A stretch of DNA of 64,000 nucleotides from Pseudomonas sp. KUIN-1 (GTDB lineage Bacteria; Pseudomonadota; Gammaproteobacteria; Pseudomonadales; Pseudomonadaceae). Every line of letters starts with the position of its first letter. Positions within the stretch are counted from its first letter, which is position 1. A program made the position numbers and the translations under genes. Where the stretch lies: the NCBI RefSeq assembly GCF_009176725.1, contig NZ_AP020337.1:1302001-1366000 (forward strand), read 5' to 3'. Positions 45,106 through 52,168 of this stretch are shown here, one piece after another. The notes beneath the pieces are model-generated. The model was not told the origin of the DNA. It worked only from the letters and a program-made list of their open reading frames with translations, and searched no databases.

Positions 45106-46923
45106 TCATTGAGCGATGGAAGATGTGTGCGCGGCGCGGTAGGCGCGCCAGCCTTTGTAGTCAGTGATGTCCAGCGCGCCTTCAAGGCCGCCAGGCTCAC
45201 AGATGAAACCCTTGACCCACTGGCCGTCGGCCAATTGCAGCGAGCCGATGCCCAGTGGCGCGGGAATGGCTGCGACGAAAGCGCCGAACTGGTTCAGCGG
45301 CATTTCCCAGACTTCTATCTCGATGCTCGCGCCCTGTTCAGCGACGCGCACCAGTCCCGGCTTCGGCGGCGACGTTTCTGCCAGCGCATACAGGCGGTAA
45401 TCCGCGCTGGTGGTTGTGCTGCGCAGCAAGCGAGCGCCACCTTCAAGCAGTTGCCAGTTGAGCGGTTGGCCGACCAGATGCGCGCCGACGACCGCAACCT
45501 GTACGGTCGGGCTGTTATAGGGCAGGGGAGCCATTGCCACGGCGTCACGCTGGTCAGCCTGGCCGAACAGCGACTGCCAGGCGGCGGCGATCTCTGCCAG
45601 GCGTTGATCGGCACCGGCCGGGCCAATCAGCGTGATACCCGCAGGCAGCCCGTCCGCGCGACGATCTGTCGGGATGGCGATGGCGCACATGTTCATCAGG
45701 TTGACGAAGTTGGTGTAATAGCCGAGCTGTGAGTTGAGCGCGACCGGGTTGCCGAGCACCGCTTCGATGGTCGGCATGCACGGCGCGGTTGGCACCACCA
45801 GCACATCGATGTCGGTCAGCAGTTGCTGCGCAGCGCGGGTCAGCTCTGCCAGGCGATAGCGCGCGTTGAACGTGTCCACGGCGTCGAATGAATCAGCGCT
45901 CTGCACAATGCCGCGCACCACGGGATGAATGTCGGCCGCGTTGCTGGCGAAGAATTCGCCGATGGCAGCGCGGCGTTCCGCCACCCACGGGCCTTGATAC
46001 AGCAGGGCAGCTGCCTCGGCGAACACGTCGAACTCGATAGCGCTGACCGTCACCAGCGGGTCGTTTTGCAGGGCTTCCAGAGTTTTGAGGTAAGCCGCCT
46101 GTGCCTGCTCATCGCCGAAGAACTCGCAGTGCCGCGCGACGGCGACACGCCGAACCCTGCGCTGCACCGGCAATGCCTGCACGGCCACACTGGACGCATC
46201 CAGCGGGTCGTAAGCTGCAATGACCTGCGCCACCTGCCAGGCTTGCATCACATCGTTGGCAAAGATGGATGGGCAGTCCAGCGTGCGGCAGGCAGGCACG
46301 ACCCCGCGGCTGCTGAACAGGCCAAGGCTGGGCTTGAGCCCGACGATGCCGTTGAAGCCGGCTGGCACGCGGCCTGAACCTGCGGTGTCCGTGCCCAGTG
46401 CAAAACTGACGTAGCCACGCGCTACCGCCACTGCCGAACCGGAACTCGAACCGCCACTGACGTAGGCCGGATCATGCGCATTGCGTACCGCGCCGTAAGG
46501 CGAGCGGACGCCCACCAGGCCTGTGGCGAATTGATCGAGATTGGTCTTGCCCATCAGGATTGCGCCGCTGTCGAGCAGCAGCTGCACAACGTGAGCATTG
46601 TCCTCGGGTACGTAGGCGAACGTCGGGCAGGCAGCCGTGGTCGGCATCTGCGCCACGTCGAAATTGTCCTTGACCGCAAAGGGCACGCCGAACAGCGGCA
46701 ACCGGTCATACAGCGCATCGCCCATTTCTTCGGCGATGCCCTCCAGCGCCTTTGCCCGCTCGACAAGCTGTGCCAGGGGAACGCGATGAATCCAGACCTC
46801 TGCCCGGTCATCCGCATCAATATGCGCAGTCAGGGTATGCACCAGAGTCGTCAGCGTGGTTTCGCCGGAGCGGAGCGCCGACTGAAGTTCAGGAATATCG
46901 AGTGCGGTCATGGTGGTGTTCAT
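45106..46923 (-). CDS. atzF: Allophanate hydrolase
   Basis: Amidase-signature enzyme that converts allophanate to ammonia and CO2, the terminal step of biuret and cyanuric acid use. 605 residues, the normal length. The amidase core has Lys85 (VPFAVKDNFD), the Ser cluster SGGSSSGSA (159-163) and nucleophile Ser183 (GTDTAGSGRVPAGF). From about residue 465 the allophanate-hydrolase C-terminal domain is seen (VAVVGAHLVGQPLNWQL, YRLYALAETSPPKPGLVRV, IPAPLGIGSLQLADGQWVKG). First gene of the operon. The ATG at 46923 has no good ribosome site; ATG 46911 is an alternative. Confidence 0.94.
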   Translation of the reverse strand: MNTTMTALDIPELQSALRSGETTLTTLVHTLTAHIDADDRAEVWIHRVPLAQLVERAKALEGIAEEMGDALYDRLPLFGVPFAVKDNFDVAQMPTTAACPTFAYVPEDNAHVVQLLLDSGAILMGKTNLDQFATGLVGVRSPYGAVRNAHDPAYVSGGSSSGSAVAVARGYVSFALGTDTAGSGRVPAGFNGIVGLKPSLGLFSSRGVVPACRTLDCPSIFANDVMQAWQVAQVIAAYDPLDASSVAVQALPVQRRVRRVAVARHCEFFGDEQAQAAYLKTLEALQNDPLVTVSAIEFDVFAEAAALLYQGPWVAERRAAIGEFFASNAADIHPVVRGIVQSADSFDAVDTFNARYRLAELTRAAQQLLTDIDVLVVPTAPCMPTIEAVLGNPVALNSQLGYYTNFVNLMNMCAIAIPTDRRADGLPAGITLIGPAGADQRLAEIAAAWQSLFGQADQRDAVAMAPLPYNSPTVQVAVVGAHLVGQPLNWQLLEGGARLLRSTTTSADYRLYALAETSPPKPGLVRVAEQGASIEIEVWEMPLNQFGAFVAAIPAPLGIGSLQLADGQWVKGFICEPGGLEGALDITDYKGWRAYRAAHTSSIAQ

Positions 46924-46926
46924 TCA

Positions 46927-46934
46927 TGTATACA
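46927..46934. promoter_or_regulatory. TGTATACA palindrome, candidate GntR operator
   Basis: On the minus strand the sequence reads CTTGTATACATG just before the atzF start. TTGTATACAA-type palindromes are classic sites for FadR/VanR-subfamily GntR proteins, and the operon's last gene encodes one. Confidence 0.6.
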
Positions 46935-46950
46935 AGATGAACTGACGCGT

Positions 46951-46967
46951 TTGCACGTTATGGGCCA
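46951..46967 (-). promoter_or_regulatory. Sigma-54-like -24/-12 promoter motif
   Basis: Minus strand reads TGGCCCATAACGTGCAA: GG and GC dinucleotides exactly ten bases apart, as in the sigma-54 consensus TGGCAC-N5-TTGC. Transcription would begin near 46942, just before the GntR palindrome and the atzF start. Two consensus bases differ, so this is a candidate only. Confidence 0.45.
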
Positions 46968-47134
46968 ACGTCGGCCGGAGGGCGATTTACGGCGGGATTA
47001 CTGGCTATTGGCGGTGAGTTGCGCTGCAATCATGCGTCATGTGTGCGCTTGAATGCGTCTGTGTGCACAAAGATGGGTCGTGTCAGCCGCAGGGCGAATA
47101 GTATCGCCGCACGGCTGACATCAATGCGGGTTTC

Positions 47135-47515
47135 TCAGCTCTCGCAGAACCTGAGCCGGTTACCGAACGGGTCGCAGACTTCCAGTACCTTCCCCCAGCC
47201 TTGCTGAACAATATCCGGGCGGGCATAGCCGTACTGCTTGCCGATCAGCTCATCGCGCAATTGCTCGATGTTCTGCGTCGGAATGAACACCGCCGCACCT
47301 GGACAGGCGTCACCGTGATGCTCGGAGAGGTGCAGGTTCAGCCCGTTACGGCTGATGCCTAGATACAACGGCAGATCCGCTTCGAAGCGGTGTTCGAATT
47401 CGATGCTGAAACCGAGAAAGTCGATATAGAACTCACGCGCTTTGCGTTCATCGAACATCCGCAGGATCGGGATGGCGCTGGTGAAGGTCACGGTGGCTGG
47501 CTCGGTCGTGGGCAT
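47135..47515 (-). CDS. Glyoxalase/bleomycin-resistance superfamily protein
   Basis: VOC-fold protein of 126 residues with AAGGA before the ATG. One full beta-alpha-beta-beta-beta repeat is followed by a second: ILRMFDERKAREFYIDFLGFSIEFEHRF, YLGISRNGLNLHLSEHHGD, then WGKVLEVCDPFGNRLRFCE. His in LHLSEHHG and Glu in LEVCDP-region are potential metal ligands. Related proteins are small bleomycin-resistance-like binders or dioxygenases; the function here cannot be fixed. It is a single gene next to the Lrp-type regulator. Confidence 0.85.
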   Translation of the reverse strand: MPTTEPATVTFTSAIPILRMFDERKAREFYIDFLGFSIEFEHRFEADLPLYLGISRNGLNLHLSEHHGDACPGAAVFIPTQNIEQLRDELIGKQYGYARPDIVQQGWGKVLEVCDPFGNRLRFCES

Positions 47516-47576
47516 GGCTATTCCTTTATTTGAAATGATGGGCGTGCAGTCATTGATGCCGATGCACGCATTTATG

Positions 47577-48056
47577 CTATGCGGGCTGCTTTACCGGGAA
47601 CGAGACGAACGGTTTTATTTCCTTGAGGACGAACATGCTCTGCATTTCCTTGATGCCGGGTAATCGTCTGACCACGGTCATGGCGAAGTCAGCAAAGGAA
47701 TCCAGATCGGGCGCTACGACCTGAAGCAGGAAGTCCGCATCGCCACCGATGCTGTAGCACGCCACTACATCTTCCAGCTGCATGACTTCCTTCTCGAATT
47801 TTCTGGCCTCGGCCTCACTATGACTGTCGATGCTGATACGAATGAACACCATGACGCCAAGCCCGATCTTGCGGCGGTCCAGTACGGCTCTGTAACCCTG
47901 GATATAGCGATGTTCTTCCAGCTGCCTGACCCGTCGCCAACAGGGCGAGGCAGACATGCCGATCTGGTCGGCCAGGGTCTGGTTGGTGATACGGCCATCC
48001 TGCTGCAGCGCCGTGAGGATCCTTACATCTATCGGGCTTAATGTCGGTTGGGTCAT
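47577..48056 (-). CDS. Lrp/AsnC family transcriptional regulator
   Basis: Amino-acid-responsive regulator, 159 residues. N-terminal HTH: DVRILTALQQDGRITNQTLADQIGMSASPCWRRVRQLE. The C-terminal RAM ligand-binding domain follows (VMVFIRISIDSH, VVACYSIGGDADFLLQVVA, LPGIKEMQSMFVLKEIK). It is divergent from the LysE-type exporter gene (172 bp apart), the usual setting in which an Lrp-like protein controls amino acid export. Confidence 0.94.
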   Translation of the reverse strand: MTQPTLSPIDVRILTALQQDGRITNQTLADQIGMSASPCWRRVRQLEEHRYIQGYRAVLDRRKIGLGVMVFIRISIDSHSEAEARKFEKEVMQLEDVVACYSIGGDADFLLQVVAPDLDSFADFAMTVVRRLPGIKEMQSMFVLKEIKPFVSFPVKQPA

Positions 48057-48228
48057 AAATACCGTTACTCCTCATGTTGCAGGAAATTTATACCGGTTTT
48101 AGCCATCCAGCTAGTAAGAACAGATGATTCTTTCCGCGTGGAAACACGTAATATTTTTCGACACAGGGGTTTGCCTTCTGGATCTCAAGCAAGCTCATTA
48201 ATCAGCGTCAAGTCTCAAGGAGTGCAAC

Positions 48229-48849
48229 ATGCTTGATCTGACTCAGGTTCTTACGTATTCGGCAGCGTTGGGTATTGCCGCCGCCATTCCTGGCCCCGGT
48301 ATGGCAGCGCTGGTCGCACGGAGTGTCAGCGGCGGGGCGGTGTCAGGCTTTTGCCTGCTGTCCGGGCTGATCCTCGGTGACCTGACCTATCTTTCATTTG
48401 CAGTATTTGGCCTTGCCATGATTGCCGAACACTTCAATGCGTTGTTTCAGGTAGTGCGATGGGGGGCCGCGATTTATCTGTGCTACCTGGCCTGGCAGTT
48501 CTGGTTCGCAGATCATCAAGCCATAGAAATCGGAAAATCAGCGAAGAAAAAAGAGTTGCTGTCCGCGGCCGCGTCCGGACTGACCATTACCTTGGGCAAC
48601 CCCAAGACCATTGCCTTTTATCTGGCGCTTTTGCCGTTGGTCATCAATCTTGAAACGGTCTCTTTGCAGACATGGGGGCTGGTTCTGGTGCCGCTGACGG
48701 TGCTGGTACTGCTGGCGGTCGGGGCCGTGTTCATATTTGCCGCCTTGCGCATTCGACATTTGCTGTCGAGTGAGCGTGCGCAAAGAAAACTGTTTCGCGG
48801 TGCGGCGGCAATCATGGTCGCGGCAGCAGCTTCGATGCTGGTGCGCTGA
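48229..48849 (+). CDS. LysE/RhtB family amino acid exporter
   Basis: Inner-membrane exporter of amino acids or homoserine-lactone-like compounds, 206 residues with six helices. AAGGAG lies eight bases before the ATG. Family features are AAIPGPGMAALVARSVSGGAVSGF near residue 18 (G-x-x-P-G-P motif), LGDLTYL and ASGLTITLGNPKTIAFYLALLP. The divergent Lrp-type regulator probably controls it. Confidence 0.93.
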   Translation: MLDLTQVLTYSAALGIAAAIPGPGMAALVARSVSGGAVSGFCLLSGLILGDLTYLSFAVFGLAMIAEHFNALFQVVRWGAAIYLCYLAWQFWFADHQAIEIGKSAKKKELLSAAASGLTITLGNPKTIAFYLALLPLVINLETVSLQTWGLVLVPLTVLVLLAVGAVFIFAALRIRHLLSSERAQRKLFRGAAAIMVAAAASMLVR

Positions 48850-48865
48850 TCTGCCTGGAGGGTAG

Positions 48866-48887
48866 ATGAGGCCGTTGATGGCCTCAT
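48866..48887. terminator. Hairpin between convergent lysE-type and MFS genes
   Basis: Perfect 8-bp stem ATGAGGCC / GGCCTCAT with a GTTGAT loop; no T-run. Likely a shared end signal for both genes. Confidence 0.5.
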
Positions 48888-48897
48888 CCGGTCGCCG

Positions 48898-50319
48898 TTA
48901 CAGCTCTTTCTTCAGATGCTTTTCGATCTGCTCCAGCGACTTGCCCTTGGTTTCCGGCAGGCACAGGAACACGAAAATCAACGAGCCAATGTTGATGGCG
49001 GCGAAGATGAAGAACGTCGGGTTGCCGATGGTATCGACTGCGATCGGGAAAGTGAACGCTACCGATGCGTTGAACAACCACTGCATCGATACGGCCGTGC
49101 CGGTCAGCAAACCGCGCACCTGCATCGGGAAAAGTTCTGACATCAGCAGCCAGTAGACCGGCGAGATGCACATCTGCATGAACAGCAGAAACACCAGAAT
49201 GCAGGCCAGGGCGGTATAGCTCTGGGTCATGTTCTGCGGCATGAACTGCAACACGCAACCGAGTGCTGCCTGCATCAGAATGACGATGACCAGACCGGTC
49301 ATCAGCAAATGCCGACGCCCATAGCGGCCGATGGCCCAGATGCCCAGCAAGGTCGCGATGACTGACACCACGCCGTTGCCGATCGTCGCCGTCAACGCAG
49401 CGTTGGTGCCCATCCCGGTGTTCTTGAGAATGATCGGCGTGTAGTACATGAACGCGTTCACCCCGGTGAACTGCGCGGTAAAGCCCAGACCTACACCGAT
49501 CAGCAGCAACTTGATGACCCAGCGCTGACGCAGCAATTCTCTTGCTTTGGGACGATGACGAGCTTCTTCGTCCTGCGCCTTCATCTCGTCGACTTCGCGC
49601 TGTGCGTCCTGTTTGCTGGGGCGCAGTTGCTCCAGCACGTCCTGCGCTTCGTCGAAACGGCCTTTGGAGGCCAGCCAGCGTGGCGACGCGGGTACGAAGA
49701 ACGTACCTACCAGCAGCAACACCCCTGGCACCATGGCGACTGCCAGCATGTAACGCCAGATCCCCGGTGTATGCAGCAAGGCGGCCATGACCGCACTCAG
49801 CACATAGGCGAGCAACTGGCCGCTGACGATCATCAGTTCGTTTCGGCTGACCAGCCGCGCACGCCGTGACGGGCCTGCGATCTCGGCGATGAACACCGGC
49901 ACTGTTGCAGAGCCGCCGCCCACCGCGATACCCAGCACGAAGCGCGCGGCGATCATGAACGGAATGGACGGTGCAATGGCGGTGCCCAGTGCGCCGGCGA
50001 TGAACAGCACTGACAGCAGGCGTAATGTGAGGCGGCGTCCGAAGCGGTCGGAGATATAGCCGCTGGCAAGCGAGCCGAACGCGGCGCCGACAATCAGTGA
50101 CGCGGTAACCATCCCTTCGCTGTACGCATCCAGACCCAGGCCGCCCTGGTCGGCGGGCAGGGTCATGAACGGCAGGGCGCCGGCGATGATGCCAGTGTCA
50201 TACCCGAACGCCAGCGCGCCCATGGTCGCCACAAGCACGGAGATAAAGATGAGTCGATTCGATGCAGCGCGTTGCCGGCCTTGCTGACCCGCCGCTGCTG
50301 AGGTGCTACTAGAAGACAT
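48898..50319 (-). CDS. MFS sugar porter
   Basis: Inner-membrane symporter of the sugar-porter family (XylE/GalP type), 473 residues, 12 helices. Signatures: GYDTGIIAGALPF in helix 1, SDRFGRR between helices 2 and 3, RFVLGIAVGGGSATVPVFIAEIAG in helix 4, and after the central loop QFTGVNAFMYYTP (sugar-binding QxxGxN), RYGRR and the end motif LPETKGKSLEQIE. It stands alone; no sugar kinase or isomerase gene is adjacent, so the sugar cannot be named. Confidence 0.93.
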   Translation of the reverse strand: MSSSSTSAAAGQQGRQRAASNRLIFISVLVATMGALAFGYDTGIIAGALPFMTLPADQGGLGLDAYSEGMVTASLIVGAAFGSLASGYISDRFGRRLTLRLLSVLFIAGALGTAIAPSIPFMIAARFVLGIAVGGGSATVPVFIAEIAGPSRRARLVSRNELMIVSGQLLAYVLSAVMAALLHTPGIWRYMLAVAMVPGVLLLVGTFFVPASPRWLASKGRFDEAQDVLEQLRPSKQDAQREVDEMKAQDEEARHRPKARELLRQRWVIKLLLIGVGLGFTAQFTGVNAFMYYTPIILKNTGMGTNAALTATIGNGVVSVIATLLGIWAIGRYGRRHLLMTGLVIVILMQAALGCVLQFMPQNMTQSYTALACILVFLLFMQMCISPVYWLLMSELFPMQVRGLLTGTAVSMQWLFNASVAFTFPIAVDTIGNPTFFIFAAINIGSLIFVFLCLPETKGKSLEQIEKHLKKEL

Positions 50320-50729
50320 GAATCTGAAGTCCTTGGCTTGAAACCAGCGTTGCGCCAGTACATGGATGTCACGCTTAGGGCGATGTCGGTCGCGCTAGTT
50401 CCCTACAACCCCACTCAGGATTGCATTTTTGGCGAAAGCCTTGAGCATGGGGCTGCTGAAACGATTAACTTTTTCTTGTCCTGATGACTGGATTTGTCTC
50501 TTTTTCCGTCATTGAGACTCAGTCTTTGGTGATGGCAAGATCGTCGGGGTCTGGTCGGTCATTGATAAAGCGGCAGTGGAACGCGAGCTTCGTGGCGAAC
50601 CAGCGGGTGCTTCGAGTGACAGAGGCGCCTGAGCGAGTCGGGTACGTTCATCGAACGTAAAATCATTTCAGGGCACTCCGGGGTGGTAGCGCAGTCTTTT
50701 TTAGACACTCTCACCCGGCGGAGCCCGAC
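50320..50729. other. Divergent spacer between MFS and glutathione transferase genes
   Basis: No gene is supported in 410 bases. A dyad TACGTTC-ATC-GAACGTA (50643-50659) lies about 70 bp before the glutathione transferase start and could be an operator. The region just before the gene also has a C/T-rich stretch without clear promoter hexamers. Confidence 0.4.
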
Positions 50730-51356
50730 ATGATCACTGTCCATCACCTGAACAACTCACGTTCGCAGCGTATTTTGTGGCTGCTCGAAGAGCTCGACCT
50801 GCCCTACGAAATCAAACGTTATCAGCGCGACCCGAAAACCAACCTTGCGCCACCCGAGCTCAAGGCGGTGCATCCGCTGGGCAAATCACCTGTCATCGAA
50901 GATGGTCCGCACGTCGTCATTGAGTCCGGTGCCATTGTCGACTACCTGATTCGCCGCCATGGCGACGGTCGCCTGCAGCCGGACCCTGCCAGCGCTACTT
51001 ACGACGAATACGTGCAATGGCTGCATTTTGCTGAAGGTTCGGCGATTCTGCCGCTGATGCTCAACCTGTACGTCGGACGCCTGGGTGACGCGGGCGCGCC
51101 GCTGCATCCGCGTATCCAGTCGGAGCTGGCCAACTATCTGGGCTATCTGAATGAGGCTTTGGGGCTGACGCCATATCTGCTTGGCGACGAGCTGAGCGGC
51201 GCGGACATTCAGATGAGCTTCATTGGCGAGTTCGCCAAGGCCCAGGGAATGCTGCAGTCCTACCCGAATGTGACCGCATGGGTTGAAAGACTGCAGGGCA
51301 GACCTGCGTACCGCAAGGCTTTGGAGCAGGGCGGCGAATATTCCTTTGCCAAGTAA
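50730..51356 (+). CDS. Glutathione S-transferase
   Basis: Cytosolic glutathione transferase of 208 residues with GGCGGAG upstream. The thioredoxin-like N-terminal domain has HHLNNSRSQRILWLLEELDLPYEI (Ser12 near the catalytic position), VHPLGKSPVIEDG (cis-Pro) and VIESGAIVDYLIRRH (glutathione contact ESGAI). The helical C-terminal domain ends with the usual N-capping segment (LSGADIQMSFIGEF). Substrate is unknown. It is followed directly by a tandem repeat array. Confidence 0.93.
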   Translation: MITVHHLNNSRSQRILWLLEELDLPYEIKRYQRDPKTNLAPPELKAVHPLGKSPVIEDGPHVVIESGAIVDYLIRRHGDGRLQPDPASATYDEYVQWLHFAEGSAILPLMLNLYVGRLGDAGAPLHPRIQSELANYLGYLNEALGLTPYLLGDELSGADIQMSFIGEFAKAQGMLQSYPNVTAWVERLQGRPAYRKALEQGGEYSFAK

Positions 51357-51397
51357 CCGCCGTGCCTGAAGCGCTTGCGCCGCACGATATTCGGGCT

Positions 51398-51935
51398 GAT
51401 CGCTCCTCACGCTCCAGCGTGGGAATGCAGTTCTCGACGCTCTGCGTCGCAAGAGGACGCAGAGCGTCCGGAACGGCATACGACGCAGAGCGTCGCACGA
51501 TAGTTGCGATGATCGTTCCTCACGCTCCGCGTGGGAATGCAGTTCTCGACGCTCTGCGTCGCAAGAGGACGCAGAGCGTCCGGAACGGCATACGACGCAG
51601 AGCGTCGTACGATAATTGAGATGATCGTTCCTCACGCTTCAGAGTGTAGATGCAGTTCTTGACGCTCTGCGTCGCAAGAGGACGCAGAGCGTCCGGAACG
51701 GCATACGACGCAGAGCGTCGCACGATAGTTGAGATGATCGTTCCTCACGCTCCAGCGTGGGAATGCAGTTCTAGACGCTCTGCGTCGCAAGAGGACGCAG
51801 AGCGTCCGGAACGGCATACGACGCAGAGCGTCGCACGATATTCGGGCTGATCGTTCCTCACGCTCCGCGTGGGGATGCAGTTCTCGACGCTCTGCGTCGC
51901 CAAGAGGACGCAGAGCGTCTCACGATGGCGCTGAC
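51398..51935. repeat. Tandem array of about 4.8 copies of a 113-bp dyad-rich repeat
   Basis: Units begin with GATCGYTCCTCACGCT at 51398, 51511, 51623, 51736 and 51849 (spacings 113, 112, 113, 113). Each holds a small dyad (CACGCTCC...GCGTGGG), a 13-bp-stem hairpin (GACGCTCTGCGTC / GACGCAGAGCGTC with loop GCAAGAG) and a third ACGACGCAGAGCGTCG dyad. The copies are nearly identical apart from a few changes in the first dyad; the last is cut short. The GATCGTTCC word also occurs in the hairpin after ilvE. Confidence 0.92.
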
Positions 51936-51943
51936 ATGGAGGA

Positions 51944-52105
51944 TCAGCCTTCAGACGGGCGGGTCGAGTCCTGATCCGCTTCGGCCGCCAGCTTCAAGCG
52001 GTCGGCCTTGCTGATGTATTTGTCTTTGCTTTGCGGGGCCAGTTTGGCGCTGGCCTTTTTGGCATGGGCCTTGAGCAACTGCTGGATTTTCTTGCGACGA
52101 TTCAT
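51944..52105 (-). CDS. DUF2986 small basic protein
   Basis: A 53-residue basic protein from the ATG at 52105 (GAAG upstream). Sequence begins MNRRKKIQQLLKAHAKKASA and contains KLAPQSKDKYISKADRLKL, the pattern of the DUF2986 family in gammaproteobacteria. No function is known. It is followed by the repeat array. Confidence 0.8.
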   Translation of the reverse strand: MNRRKKIQQLLKAHAKKASAKLAPQSKDKYISKADRLKLAAEADQDSTRPSEG

Positions 52106-52168
52106 GTTCTTCAACTCGTTTGCACAGGCGCGAATCATAGCAGTTTGCCTGTCGCGCCATGCCTATGC

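Noticed and set aside
50670..50700. tRNA-like GGTGGTAGCGCAGTC word before the glutathione transferase gene
   Set aside because: No cloverleaf can be folded around it and there is no anticodon arm.
51362..51850. Short open frames in both directions within the tandem repeats
   Set aside because: They arise from the repeat itself (repeated peptides such as RRSASYAVPDALRP) and lack ribosome sites.
51398..51935. Possible CRISPR array
   Set aside because: The 113-bp units are contiguous and dyad-rich throughout; there are no unique spacers and no cas genes in the window.
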